Below are positions 9,862-17,225 of a stretch of DNA of 64,000 nucleotides, piece by piece. Positions within the stretch are counted from its first letter, which is position 1; each line of letters begins with the position of its first letter. The translations under genes were made by a program, and so were the position numbers. This stretch comes from UBA952 sp044361535 (GTDB lineage Bacteria > Bacteroidota > Bacteroidia > Flavobacteriales_D > Crocinitomicaceae): NCBI GenBank assembly GCA_044361535.1, contig JBIKIQ010000001.1, positions 248,001-312,000 on the forward strand, read 5' to 3'. Under the pieces are notes generated by a model. That model saw only the letters and a list, made by a program, of their open reading frames with translations. It ran no database searches and was not told the origin of the DNA.

Positions 9862-9878
9862 CTTAAATAAATATTTGT

Positions 9879-9886
9879 CAAATATA
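9879..9886 (-). promoter_or_regulatory. Bacteroidota -7 element upstream of the TonB-dependent receptor
   Basis: The minus strand reads TATATTTG, an exact TAnnTTTG match, ending 17 nt before the TTG start codon. No good -33 TTG box was found at normal spacing. Confidence 0.4.
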
Positions 9887-9930
9887 AAAACAAGAAAGAG
9901 AGTATAAAGTTTTCGTTTCGTTAATTAAAC

Positions 9931-9966
9931 AAAAAAAGCAATCAATTTGATTGCTTTAATTTTTTT
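9931..9966 (-). terminator. Rho-independent terminator of the RRM protein gene
   Basis: AAAGCAATCAA at 9935-9945 pairs with TTGATTGCTTT at 9947-9957. The stem is flanked by an A-run on the left and a T-run on the right, so it would work in both orientations. It lies 15 nt past the stop codon of the minus-strand RRM gene. Confidence 0.8.
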
Positions 9967-9981
9967 ATTTGTTTGAGATTA

Positions 9982-10551
9982 CTAATCCTCATCTTCTTCT
10001 TCAAAATCTTCTTGTTCCAATTCTCTTCTTAATTTTAACAAGTTCAAATCATCGTCTTCTTCATCGTCAAACTCATCAAATCTTGGTTTTGGTTTGAAAG
10101 AATTTGATTTTGGTTTTTTAGGCAAACCATCGTTATCCCAATCAACTTTCGATTTTTTATCCTTACTTTTTTTTCGTATTTCTTGATTTGGAGGAATTGT
10201 AACAGGTGGTATTTCCGTGGTATTTTCAATCGGTTTTCTCGGAGTGTTTTCCTCTTTTTTTGGATTAAAATTTGACGGCCTGTTGTCTCTAGGTGGTCTA
10301 TTATCCGGTCTAGGATCCGCTTCCTTAACGGTGCATGCACGCCCGTTAAATGTTTTCCCATCCAAACCGTTAATAGCAGCAATACCATCCTCTTTGGTTG
10401 CCATTTCAACAAAAGCAAATCCTCGAGATTTACCAGTTTCTCTGTCCAAAGCAACGGTAGCTTTTAAAACTTTTCCGAAACGCTCGAATTCTTGTCTGAG
10501 CTGCTCGCTTGATACGCCAAAGTCTAGTTTAGCAACGAAAATGTTCATCAT
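9982..10551 (-). CDS. RRM-domain RNA-binding protein with basic/proline and acidic tail
   Basis: The 189-aa protein has one RNA recognition motif at about 1-80, with RNP2 NIFVAKL near the start and RNP1 KSRGFAFVEM at about 43-52. Both carry the aromatic residues that stack on RNA. Small single-RRM proteins of this kind are common in Bacteroidota and bind single-stranded RNA. Unlike the typical short form of about 80-110 aa, this one has a long low-complexity tail. The tail has a Pro/Arg/Asn-rich stretch (about 83-120), a lysine-rich patch (KKSKDKKSK) and a strongly acidic end (DEEDDD, EQEDFEEEDED). The tail is probably disordered. Two adjacent ATGs (10551 and 10548) could serve as start. It has its own terminator and appears monocistronic. 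Confidence 0.85.
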   Translation of the reverse strand: MMNIFVAKLDFGVSSEQLRQEFERFGKVLKATVALDRETGKSRGFAFVEMATKEDGIAAINGLDGKTFNGRACTVKEADPRPDNRPPRDNRPSNFNPKKEENTPRKPIENTTEIPPVTIPPNQEIRKKSKDKKSKVDWDNDGLPKKPKSNSFKPKPRFDEFDDEEDDDLNLLKLRRELEQEDFEEEDED

Positions 10552-10654
10552 GAATTACAAAAACACTTAATAATAGATATGATTAAAGTTGAAAATTACG
10601 ACAAATTTTTAAAAATCAACGAATTATTCAAGAATTTAATAAATAATAAATGAT

Positions 10655-11533
10655 TTATGCAGTGACTCCAATAACTTCAGCCATTTTAGAACCTATTTGA
10701 GCAGGTGAGTCAACTACGTGTATGCCACATTCTCTCATGATTCTCTTTTTTGCTTCAGCTGTGTCTTCTGCACCACCAACAATGGCTCCGGCATGTCCCA
10801 TTGTTCTTCCTTTTGGTGCTGTTTCACCGGCAATAAATCCTACAACTGGTTTTGTTCCATTTTCTTTTACCCATTTTGCCGCAATTGCCTCTAGGTTACC
10901 TCCAATTTCACCAATCATAATGATTCCTTCTGTTTCAGGATCATTCATAAGTAATTCAACAGCTTCTTTGGTTGTGGTTCCAATAATAGGATCTCCACCG
11001 ATTCCAATTGCAGTAGTAATTCCTAATCCCGCTTTCGCAACTTGATCTGCTGCTTCATAAGTTAGAGTTCCCGATTTGGAAACAATTCCAATTTTACCCT
11101 TTTTGAAAACAAAACCAGGCATAATTCCAACTTTCGCTTCTCCTGCTGTAATTATTCCAGGGCAATTTGGACCAATTAATCTACAGTCGTATCCTTTAAT
11201 ATATTCTTTCGCAGCAACCATATCTTTAACAGGAATACCTTCAGTAATACATACGATAACCTTTATTCCCGCATTAGCAGCTTCCATAATGGCATCAGCT
11301 GCAAAGGCAGGTGGAACGAAGATAATCGATACATCCGCATGTGTTTTTTCTACTGCATCTTGAACTGTATTAAAAACGGGTCTGTCTAAATGCATTGTCC
11401 CTCCTTTACCTGGAGTTACACCACCAACTACATTGGTTCCGTATTCAATCATTTGACCTGCATGAAAAGTTCCTTCGCTTCCTGTGTATCCTTGTACGAT
11501 AACTTTAGAATTTTTATTAACTAAAATAGACAT
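10655..11533 (-). CDS. sucD: Succinate-CoA ligase (ADP/GDP-forming) alpha subunit
   Basis: The alpha subunit carries the CoA-binding Rossmann domain (about 1-125, with GYTGSEGTFHAGQMIEYG) and the phospho-histidine ligase domain of the TCA-cycle enzyme that interconverts succinyl-CoA and succinate with substrate-level phosphorylation. The phosphorylated histidine is His247 in GHAGAIVGG, equivalent to His246 of the E. coli protein. The length of 292 aa is normal. The beta-subunit gene sucC is not adjacent but about 3 kb upstream on the same strand, with fabI, a T9SS cargo gene on the opposite strand and an ACMSD-like gene in between. A TATTTTTG element at 11557-11564 suggests its own promoter. 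Confidence 0.97.
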   Translation of the reverse strand: MSILVNKNSKVIVQGYTGSEGTFHAGQMIEYGTNVVGGVTPGKGGTMHLDRPVFNTVQDAVEKTHADVSIIFVPPAFAADAIMEAANAGIKVIVCITEGIPVKDMVAAKEYIKGYDCRLIGPNCPGIITAGEAKVGIMPGFVFKKGKIGIVSKSGTLTYEAADQVAKAGLGITTAIGIGGDPIIGTTTKEAVELLMNDPETEGIIMIGEIGGNLEAIAAKWVKENGTKPVVGFIAGETAPKGRTMGHAGAIVGGAEDTAEAKKRIMRECGIHVVDSPAQIGSKMAEVIGVTA

Positions 11534-11556
11534 TGTAAATTTTTATTATTTGACAT

Positions 11557-11564
11557 CAAAAATA
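11557..11564 (-). promoter_or_regulatory. Candidate -7 element upstream of sucD
   Basis: The minus strand reads TATTTTTG (consensus TAnnTTTG), 23 nt before the sucD ATG and inside the 70-bp gap after fabI. No -33 box was recognised, so it is a weak call. Confidence 0.3.
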
Positions 11565-11603
11565 ATGATTCCCGATTGATTTTAGGGAAAATGTTAAATT
11601 ATT

Positions 11604-12419
11604 TTATTCATTTCCGAATTTTTCAATTACTTGCTGTGTTACACCTGTATTTGAAAAGCCACCATCGTGAAATAGATTCTGCATGGTAACGTACCTTGTT
11701 AAATCTGAAAACATTGAAATACAGTAATCGGCACAAGCAACGGCAGGTGCATTTCCAAGTGGAGACATTTGTTCAGAAAAATTAATGAACTCTGTAAACC
11801 CTTTGATTCCTTGTCCAGCTGTAGTTACGGTTGGTGATTGTGAAATAGTATTTACACGTACCTTATTTTTGATCCCATAATGATAACCAAAAGATCGGGT
11901 GATTGATTCTAGCAATGATTTTGCATCTGCCATGTCATTGTAATCAGGAAAAATTCGTTGCGCTGCAATATAGGTTAGGGCTACAACTGAAGCCCATTCA
12001 TTTAATGCATCATGTTTGTATAAAGTTGCAAGTGTTTTATGCAGAGATATAGCAGAAACATCCATCGTTTGATTATAAAACTGGTAATTGCTCTCTGTGT
12101 AATGTTTTCCTTTTCTTACATTTGGCGACATTCCAATTGAATGCAGAACGAAGTCAAGTTTGCCACCTAAAATTTCGGTTGATTGAGTAACTAGATTTTC
12201 TAGATCTTCAATATTCGTTGCATCCGCAGGAATGATTTTGCTTCCTGTTTTTTCTGCTAATCCATTAATCTCTCCCATTCGCATGGCTATGGGCGCATTG
12301 GTTAAAACAAATTCTGCACCTTCTTCATGTGCTCTTTCAGCCACTTTCCAAGCAATGGATTGATCATTGAGTGCACCGAAAATTATCCCTTTCTTACCTT
12401 TTAATAAATTATTCGCCAT
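11604..12419 (-). CDS. fabI: Enoyl-[acyl-carrier-protein] reductase (NADH) FabI
   Basis: This is an SDR-fold enzyme that carries out the last reduction of each fatty-acid elongation cycle. The 271-aa protein has the N-terminal dinucleotide-binding region typical of FabI (GIIFGALNDQSIAWKVA). The FabI-type catalytic pair Tyr-x6-Lys is at Tyr160 and Lys167 (within DYNDMADAK), and the SIGMSPN segment is also present. The substrate-binding loop differs in detail from the E. coli enzyme (SQSPTVTTAGQGIKGF), as expected for Bacteroidota FabI. It lies upstream of sucD on the same strand with a 70-bp gap; functional linkage to sucD is not implied. A TATTTTTG promoter element is at 12435-12442. Confidence 0.95.
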   Translation of the reverse strand: MANNLLKGKKGIIFGALNDQSIAWKVAERAHEEGAEFVLTNAPIAMRMGEINGLAEKTGSKIIPADATNIEDLENLVTQSTEILGGKLDFVLHSIGMSPNVRKGKHYTESNYQFYNQTMDVSAISLHKTLATLYKHDALNEWASVVALTYIAAQRIFPDYNDMADAKSLLESITRSFGYHYGIKNKVRVNTISQSPTVTTAGQGIKGFTEFINFSEQMSPLGNAPAVACADYCISMFSDLTRYVTMQNLFHDGGFSNTGVTQQVIEKFGNE

Positions 12420-12434
12420 TTTCTAAATTTTAAA

Positions 12435-12442
12435 CAAAAATA
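12435..12442 (-). promoter_or_regulatory. Candidate -7 element upstream of fabI
   Basis: The minus strand reads TATTTTTG, 15 nt before the fabI ATG. It is an exact -7 consensus but no -33 box was seen. Confidence 0.35.
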
Positions 12443-12525
12443 GTTATTTCACTTTAATATCAGATTGAAATTAATGGTAGGTAATAAAAAGACTTGGTTT
12501 GGACCTCTATTTTTGTCTTTTTCAT

Positions 12526-12555
12526 GTTGAGATTTATATATTTTTTCTATCTTTG
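12526..12555 (+). promoter_or_regulatory. Bacteroidota-type promoter of the T9SS cargo gene
   Basis: The -7 box TATCTTTG (12548-12555) matches TAnnTTTG exactly. A GTTG -33 box ends at 12529, with an 18-nt spacer. The ATG follows 20 nt after the -7 box. Confidence 0.6.
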
Positions 12556-12575
12556 ATTAAATTTAATTATTAACT

Positions 12576-13340
12576 ATGAAAAAATTATTACTTTCTATTT
12601 TAACGTTGACAGCTTTGAACTTTGGTGTTTCAGCTCAAACTTGTACTCCTGGTGCTAATTTCGCCGATTCTACTTATGGAGTTTGGCCAGATACTACTCA
12701 AAACTTTCCTCCGGGATTAGTAAATGTTTTTTACAGCACAGATTTAAATTTCAAGGTTCCAAGTACAGTTACCGCTGAAGTTGCTGGTAGTGATCCAACA
12801 GCTCAAGGTTTCATTGGTAGCCCGATTCAAGGATTTGTAGTAAATGGCGTTGGTGGTTTGCCAACAGGATTTGATTATGCTTGTAATTTAGCGAATTGTT
12901 CGTATGCCGGAGGTGCTAATGGTTGTGCTAATGTGTTTGGTACAAACGGAACGGCTGGGACTTATCCTTTAACTATTGATATAACAGCAACTGTTTTGGT
13001 TGAAATTCCTTTCCTTGGTCAACAAGCAGTTGAAGTGCCTACTTCTTTTAGTGGATATAGAATTGTTTTAGGAACAGCAGGGACAATTGAGCAAATTATA
13101 GCACCAATAATTGTTTCACCAAATCCATCATCAAATAACATTACTATTGAAGGTATATCAGCTTCTATGAAAGCGTCTTCGATTGCGATTACCAATATTG
13201 AAGGAAAAACTATTGCTTCAAAAAGTTTAGTTGGAAATTCAAACACAACGTTTGATGTTTCAAATTTACATGCTGGAATTTACTTTGTAAACGTATATCA
13301 CGCAAGTGGTGTTGAGAAAGTGAAGTTTGTAAAAGAATAA
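12576..13340 (+). CDS. Secreted protein with T9SS type A sorting domain
   Basis: This 254-aa exported protein has a Sec signal peptide (about 1-20, cleaved after VSA). The Cys-containing, Thr/Pro/Gly-rich central region has no recognised catalytic motif. The C-terminal module at about 180-254 opens with VSPNPSSNNITIEG, continues through ITNIEGKTI and DVSNLHAGIYFVNV, and ends EKVKFVKE. That tail is the classic T9SS type A (Por secretion system) sorting domain, removed after passage through the outer membrane. The central region could be a small adhesin or matrix protein; I do not recognise it. The gene is monocistronic, with its own promoter and terminator, and it sits on the opposite strand to its neighbours. 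Confidence 0.85.
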   Translation: MKKLLLSILTLTALNFGVSAQTCTPGANFADSTYGVWPDTTQNFPPGLVNVFYSTDLNFKVPSTVTAEVAGSDPTAQGFIGSPIQGFVVNGVGGLPTGFDYACNLANCSYAGGANGCANVFGTNGTAGTYPLTIDITATVLVEIPFLGQQAVEVPTSFSGYRIVLGTAGTIEQIIAPIIVSPNPSSNNITIEGISASMKASSIAITNIEGKTIASKSLVGNSNTTFDVSNLHAGIYFVNVYHASGVEKVKFVKE

Positions 13341-13361
13341 TAAAACAAACCTATTATGAAG

Positions 13362-13390
13362 AAGGTCAGCGAAAGTTGGCCTTTTTTGTT
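13362..13390 (+). terminator. Rho-independent terminator of the T9SS cargo gene
   Basis: AAGGTCA at 13362-13368 pairs with TGGCCTT at 13377-13383 (one G-T wobble). The loop is 8 nt and a T-run follows, 22 nt past the stop codon. Confidence 0.75.
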
Positions 13391-13427
13391 TTTATTAAAG
13401 TTGTTTGAGACAGTATTTTTGCGGTAA

Positions 13428-14435
13428 TTAAATATACTGTTCGATTTTTAAATCTAACCAGTCAAGAGTTGATTGATAAAAGATATTTTGGATATCTTCT
13501 TTTGGCAAATTACTTTCTTCAATAAATTTACCGATTTCTAAATCACCAAGTGGAAAAGGATAGTCAGATCCCAAACAAACTTTTCTGCTTCCTTGAAGAT
13601 TTAAAATATATTTAAGCGCATCAATGTCATGTGTAATGCAATCTACCCAAAACTTTCCAATGTATTCGCGAGGGTTTACAGGATTATCAATCGCAACTAA
13701 ATCTGGTCTGCAATTGAATCCGTGTTCAATACGTCCAATTGTTGGTAAAAATGAACCTCCGGCATGCGAAAAGCATATACGTAGTTTTGGAAGTCGCTCC
13801 ATTACTCCTCCAAAAATCAATGAACATGCGGCACGAGATGTTTCGGCAGGCATGCCAACAAGCCAAGGTAACCAGTATTTTTGCAATTGATCAAATCCCA
13901 TCATTTGCCAAGGGTGAATCATAACTGCCATATTCAGTTCCTCACAAGCTTCAAAAATGGGAAAGAACTTATCTTCACTTAGATTTTCTGTATTAATATT
14001 AGAGCCGATTTGAATACCTACTAATCCAATTTCTTTGCAGCGTTTCAATTCACGAATTGCCGTTTCAGTATCTTGCATAGGTATTGTTCCCAATCCAATG
14101 TAATTCTTGGGAAATCTGGCTACTAAATCTGCTATATGGTCGTTTAGAAATTTTGATAATTCCTCGCAATCTGTTGGTTTTGCCCAGTAAGAAAATAGAA
14201 CTGGAATTGTACAAACGACTTGAACTTGCGTGTGAAATTTTTCATATTCATCAATTCTTAACTCCTCGTTCCAACAGTTTTCTTTTATACGACGAAAAAA
14301 ACGACCACCTTGCATCATATCAGCAACACCATTTTCAACGTGGTTAAGATAAATGAAATCACCATACCCAAATTTTTCAGTCCAATTAGGCAAATGTTTG
14401 GGGATTATGTGAGAATGCATATCAATCTTAAGCAT
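13428..14435 (-). CDS. 2-amino-3-carboxymuconate-6-semialdehyde decarboxylase (ACMSD)-like amidohydrolase
   Basis: This is a metal-dependent amidohydrolase-fold decarboxylase of 335 aa. The similarity to animal and bacterial ACMSD is strong across the whole length: MLKIDMHSHIIPK at the N-terminus (metal-binding His7/His9), RFGYG-like FGYGDF, ENCWNEELRI, PVLFSYWAKPTD, KYWLPWLVGMPAETS, FSHAGGSFLPTIGRI and LGSDYPFPLGDLE with the catalytic Asp. ACMSD acts in tryptophan/kynurenine catabolism, diverting aminocarboxymuconate semialdehyde away from quinolinate/NAD. No other kynurenine-pathway gene is in the window, so the pathway role is inferred from family only. The ATG at 14435 is preferred over an upstream in-frame TTG at 14441 because ACMSD proteins begin directly at the metal-binding strand. 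Confidence 0.85.
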   Translation of the reverse strand: MLKIDMHSHIIPKHLPNWTEKFGYGDFIYLNHVENGVADMMQGGRFFRRIKENCWNEELRIDEYEKFHTQVQVVCTIPVLFSYWAKPTDCEELSKFLNDHIADLVARFPKNYIGLGTIPMQDTETAIRELKRCKEIGLVGIQIGSNINTENLSEDKFFPIFEACEELNMAVMIHPWQMMGFDQLQKYWLPWLVGMPAETSRAACSLIFGGVMERLPKLRICFSHAGGSFLPTIGRIEHGFNCRPDLVAIDNPVNPREYIGKFWVDCITHDIDALKYILNLQGSRKVCLGSDYPFPLGDLEIGKFIEESNLPKEDIQNIFYQSTLDWLDLKIEQYI

Positions 14436-14447
14436 ATTCAATCTGTT

Positions 14448-14476
14448 TAAAAAAAAAAGCCGGCAAAACCGGCTTT
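14448..14476 (-). terminator. Rho-independent terminator of sucC
   Basis: AAAGCCGG (14456-14463) pairs perfectly with CCGGCTTT (14469-14476) around a 5-nt loop. An A-run on the plus strand gives the U-run of the minus-strand transcript. It lies 22 nt past the sucC stop and directly upstream of the ACMSD-like gene, separating the two transcription units. Confidence 0.88.
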
Positions 14477-14497
14477 CTATGTTTGTTGTTAATTTCT

Positions 14498-15709
14498 TTA
14501 CGCTAGTACTTCCTTCACTTTGTCAGCTGCTTCTTGTAAAAGAACTGCAGAATGTACATTAAGTCCAGAGTCATCAATTAGTTTTTTCGCTTCTTCAGCA
14601 TTCGTTCCTTGTAATCTAACAATAATAGGTACTGGAATAGAGCCCATATTTTTATAAGCGTCAACCACTCCTTGTGCTACTCGGTCACAACGAACAATTC
14701 CTCCAAAAATATTGATTAAAATTGCTTTAACATTTGGGTCTTTTAAAATGATTTTAAAGGCTTTTTCAACACGCTCAGCGTTTGCAGTACCTCCAACGTC
14801 AAGGAAGTTAGCCGGGTTTCCACCAGACAATTTAATAATGTCCATGGTCGCCATTGCTAATCCTGCTCCGTTTACCATACAACCAACGTTTCCATCTAAT
14901 TTCACAAAGTTCAATCCTGCTTCGCCAGCTTCCACTTCTGTTGGATCTTCTTCTGTTACATCGCGCATAGCCAAATAATCGGGATGACGCATTAAACCAT
15001 TACCATCTAAGGTTACTTTAGAATCTACAGCAATAATTTTATTATCAGAAGTTTTTAGAACTGGATTTATTTCAAACATAGAAGCATCAATTCCATCATA
15101 AGCTTTATATAGTGCAGCGACAAATTTTGTCATCTGTTTGAATGCTTCACCAGAAAGTCCAAGGTTGAATGCGATTTTTCTTGCTTGAAAGCCTTGTAAA
15201 CCTACGCGTGGATCAATGTATTCCTTGAAAATTAAATGAGGAGTGTGTTCTGCAACATGTTCAATATCCATACCGCCTTCTGTTGAATAGATAATTACAT
15301 TGCAAGCTTTTTCTCTATCAAGAAGAACGGACATGTAAAACTCACTTGGATCCGATTCTCCTGGATAATATACGTCTTGAGCAATAAGTACTTTATTTAC
15401 TTTTTTTCCAGCAGCACTTGTCTGAAGTGTCACTAGATTTCCTCCTAAAATTCCCTGAACTTTTTCTTCAATTTGATCAATACCTTTGGCCAAAACAACG
15501 CCATTTGAACCAGTCTCGGTAATTTTACCTTTCCCACGTCCACCTGCATGAATTTGAGCTTTAACTACATACCAGGATGTTCCTGTTTCTTCCGTTAATT
15601 TTAATGCAGCTGCTTTTGCATCTTCTACTTTGTCAACGACTATTCCTTCTTGAACAGCTACTCCAAATGACTTTAAAATTTGTTTACCTTGATATTCGTG
15701 TAAGTTCAT
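14498..15709 (-). CDS. sucC: Succinate-CoA ligase beta subunit
   Basis: This is the ATP-grasp beta subunit of succinyl-CoA synthetase, 403 aa (slightly longer than the E. coli protein). It has the N-terminal MNLHEYQGKQILKSFGV signature and the ATP-grasp region with KAQIHAGGRGKGK. FEINPVL and the DSKVTLDGN segment supply Mg-nucleotide ligands. The C-terminal CoA-ligase domain contains FLDVGGTAN and NIFGGIVRCD. It forms a complex with SucD in the TCA cycle. The gene is monocistronic, with a strong terminator after its stop, and is separated from sucD by other genes. Confidence 0.97.
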   Translation of the reverse strand: MNLHEYQGKQILKSFGVAVQEGIVVDKVEDAKAAALKLTEETGTSWYVVKAQIHAGGRGKGKITETGSNGVVLAKGIDQIEEKVQGILGGNLVTLQTSAAGKKVNKVLIAQDVYYPGESDPSEFYMSVLLDREKACNVIIYSTEGGMDIEHVAEHTPHLIFKEYIDPRVGLQGFQARKIAFNLGLSGEAFKQMTKFVAALYKAYDGIDASMFEINPVLKTSDNKIIAVDSKVTLDGNGLMRHPDYLAMRDVTEEDPTEVEAGEAGLNFVKLDGNVGCMVNGAGLAMATMDIIKLSGGNPANFLDVGGTANAERVEKAFKIILKDPNVKAILINIFGGIVRCDRVAQGVVDAYKNMGSIPVPIIVRLQGTNAEEAKKLIDDSGLNVHSAVLLQEAADKVKEVLA

Positions 15710-15886
15710 TTTGATTTTTTTAGGATGTAAAAATAAGGGAATAATTTGAAATAGAACTTTACTTTTTTCAAATAATTAGCGAAAAATTCAAAACGCTTGC
15801 ATTGTTGCCTATATCTCGATATATGTTTAACAATCCAATCTTAAAAAGTTCAACGAAATACGGAAAAAACACTTCTCTGAAAACAT

Positions 15887-15894
15887 TAATTTTG
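15887..15894 (+). promoter_or_regulatory. Candidate -7 element immediately before the ftsB/divIC-like gene
   Basis: TAATTTTG matches TAnnTTTG exactly and ends 4 nt before the ATG at 15899, the spacing expected for a leaderless transcript. No -33 TTG was found. Confidence 0.4.
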
Positions 15895-15898
15895 ATTT

Positions 15899-16195
15899 AT
15901 GGTAGTTTTTAAACTAAAATTTCTTTCTTGGATAAAAAATAAATTCTTGATTACAAGTGTGGTTTTTGTTTTATATGCCTTGTTGTTAGATGATTGGGAT
16001 ATTTTTCATTTGGTGAAACAAAATATAAAATTAAAAGAGTTGAATCAACAGCGAGAAGCTACAAAGGTGAAATTAATTCAGGCACAATCTACTTTAAAAA
16101 AACTGCAAACAACATCTGGATTAGAAGCTTTCGCTCGGGAAGAAAAATTTTTTAAAAAAAATGATGAAGATATTTTTGTAATTTCGTACAAATAG
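15899..16195 (+). CDS. FtsB/DivIC-like septum formation initiator
   Basis: This 98-aa bitopic membrane protein has a short cytoplasmic N-terminus, one transmembrane helix at about 18-32 (ITSVVFVLYALLL) and a periplasmic coiled coil at about 40-75 (KLKELNQQREATKVKLIQAQ). It ends in the family's conserved C-terminal patch with LEAFAREEKFFKKNDEDIFVI. This is the layout of FtsB/DivIC, which bridges FtsL and FtsQ in the divisome and helps activate septal peptidoglycan synthesis. No ftsL or eno neighbour is present. The stop codon at 16193-16195 is followed in the same reading frame, after one codon, by the putative TTG start of the next gene. Confidence 0.85.
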   Translation: MVVFKLKFLSWIKNKFLITSVVFVLYALLLDDWDIFHLVKQNIKLKELNQQREATKVKLIQAQSTLKKLQTTSGLEAFAREEKFFKKNDEDIFVISYK

Positions 16196-16198
16196 AAG

Positions 16199-17155
16199 TT
16201 GCAATACTTGAAAACATTAATTCCATTTCTTTTTTTTTCTATCCTCCTTTGTTCCTGCACCAAGGAAGTTACTATAGATATTCCACAGAATGAGGAAAAA
16301 ATTGTGGTTGAGGGGCGCATTTATACCAATCAATTTCCAGTGGTTTTGCTTTCTCGAACGCAATATATTTATGATCCAACTGATTTAAGTTCGTATTTGA
16401 ATTCATTTATACCTGATGCAGAAGTTTTTATGACTATTGACTCTGACTCTGTACAATTATTCCCTATGAATATGTCAGATTTGCCCAGCGAAAGTCTTTA
16501 CAGAGTTTGTGAAATTTTGGAAATTAGTCCGGAAGAAGCCCAATTTTTAGCTATTAAAGTATATTCAACGTTGGATTCAAATTTTGTAGGAAAACTTGGA
16601 AAATCTCACAAATTGTCCGTACGACATGAAGGAAGGTATGTATATGGAGAAACGTCTTTGTTGAATCCTTTGCCATTGACTAATTTATACTGGAATCCTA
16701 GTAGTGAAAATAATGAATACGGAACAACTGTAGCCAATTTCACCGATCCAACAACATTGAATGACGCCTACTTTTGGGAAGCTAAAAGGATACATTTGTA
16801 TCAAGGAGAACCCATTGATAAATACTTTAAACGTCCCAGTGGCGGTTACATTAGGGATGAATTTTGGAACGGAGACTATCGAACCTTGGATTATTCAAAT
16901 CCTCTAAAGCGAAGAGATACAACCCATTTAGAGGAATTTAAGCGGTATTATCGAAAATTTGATACGGTGGTTATTCGATTTTCTAAAATTGAATATCAGA
17001 TTTACGAGTTTTTTCGAACTCGAAGAGAACAAATTAACAATCAAGGGAGTCCATTTGCTTCTCCGATAAATGTTAAATCCAATCTTGTTGGTCCAGCCGT
17101 GGGTATTTGGGCTGGTTTCTCACCTAATTATGACACTTTGGTTTGTGTTCCTTAA
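16199..17155 (+). CDS. DUF4249-family lipoprotein (paralogue of the TonB-associated copy)
   Basis: The 318-aa lipoprotein has its lipobox ending at Cys20 (LCSC). The mature sequence CTKEVTIDIPQNEEKIVVEGRI parallels CTKEVKIDIP in the DUF4249 protein at 6.5-7.5 kb. The ends GIWAGFSPNYDTLVCVP and GIWTAFSPTFDTLICLP also match, so the two are paralogues. No TonB-dependent receptor is adjacent here. No ATG is available that keeps the signal peptide. The best start is TTG at 16199, one codon after the in-frame ftsB-like stop. A second TTG is at 16208. Translation may therefore depend on coupling or reinitiation. Outer-membrane location is inferred; function is unknown. Confidence 0.82.
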   Translation: MQYLKTLIPFLFFSILLCSCTKEVTIDIPQNEEKIVVEGRIYTNQFPVVLLSRTQYIYDPTDLSSYLNSFIPDAEVFMTIDSDSVQLFPMNMSDLPSESLYRVCEILEISPEEAQFLAIKVYSTLDSNFVGKLGKSHKLSVRHEGRYVYGETSLLNPLPLTNLYWNPSSENNEYGTTVANFTDPTTLNDAYFWEAKRIHLYQGEPIDKYFKRPSGGYIRDEFWNGDYRTLDYSNPLKRRDTTHLEEFKRYYRKFDTVVIRFSKIEYQIYEFFRTRREQINNQGSPFASPINVKSNLVGPAVGIWAGFSPNYDTLVCVP

Positions 17156-17225
17156 TGACACTGATCTTTTAATAACTTTATTCTTTTTGATTTTAATAGG
17201 GATTAGTATTTGGTAAATTTACCTC

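Noticed and set aside
14436..14441. TTG start two codons upstream for the ACMSD-like gene
   Set aside because: The ATG at 14435 matches the family N-terminus and is a stronger codon.
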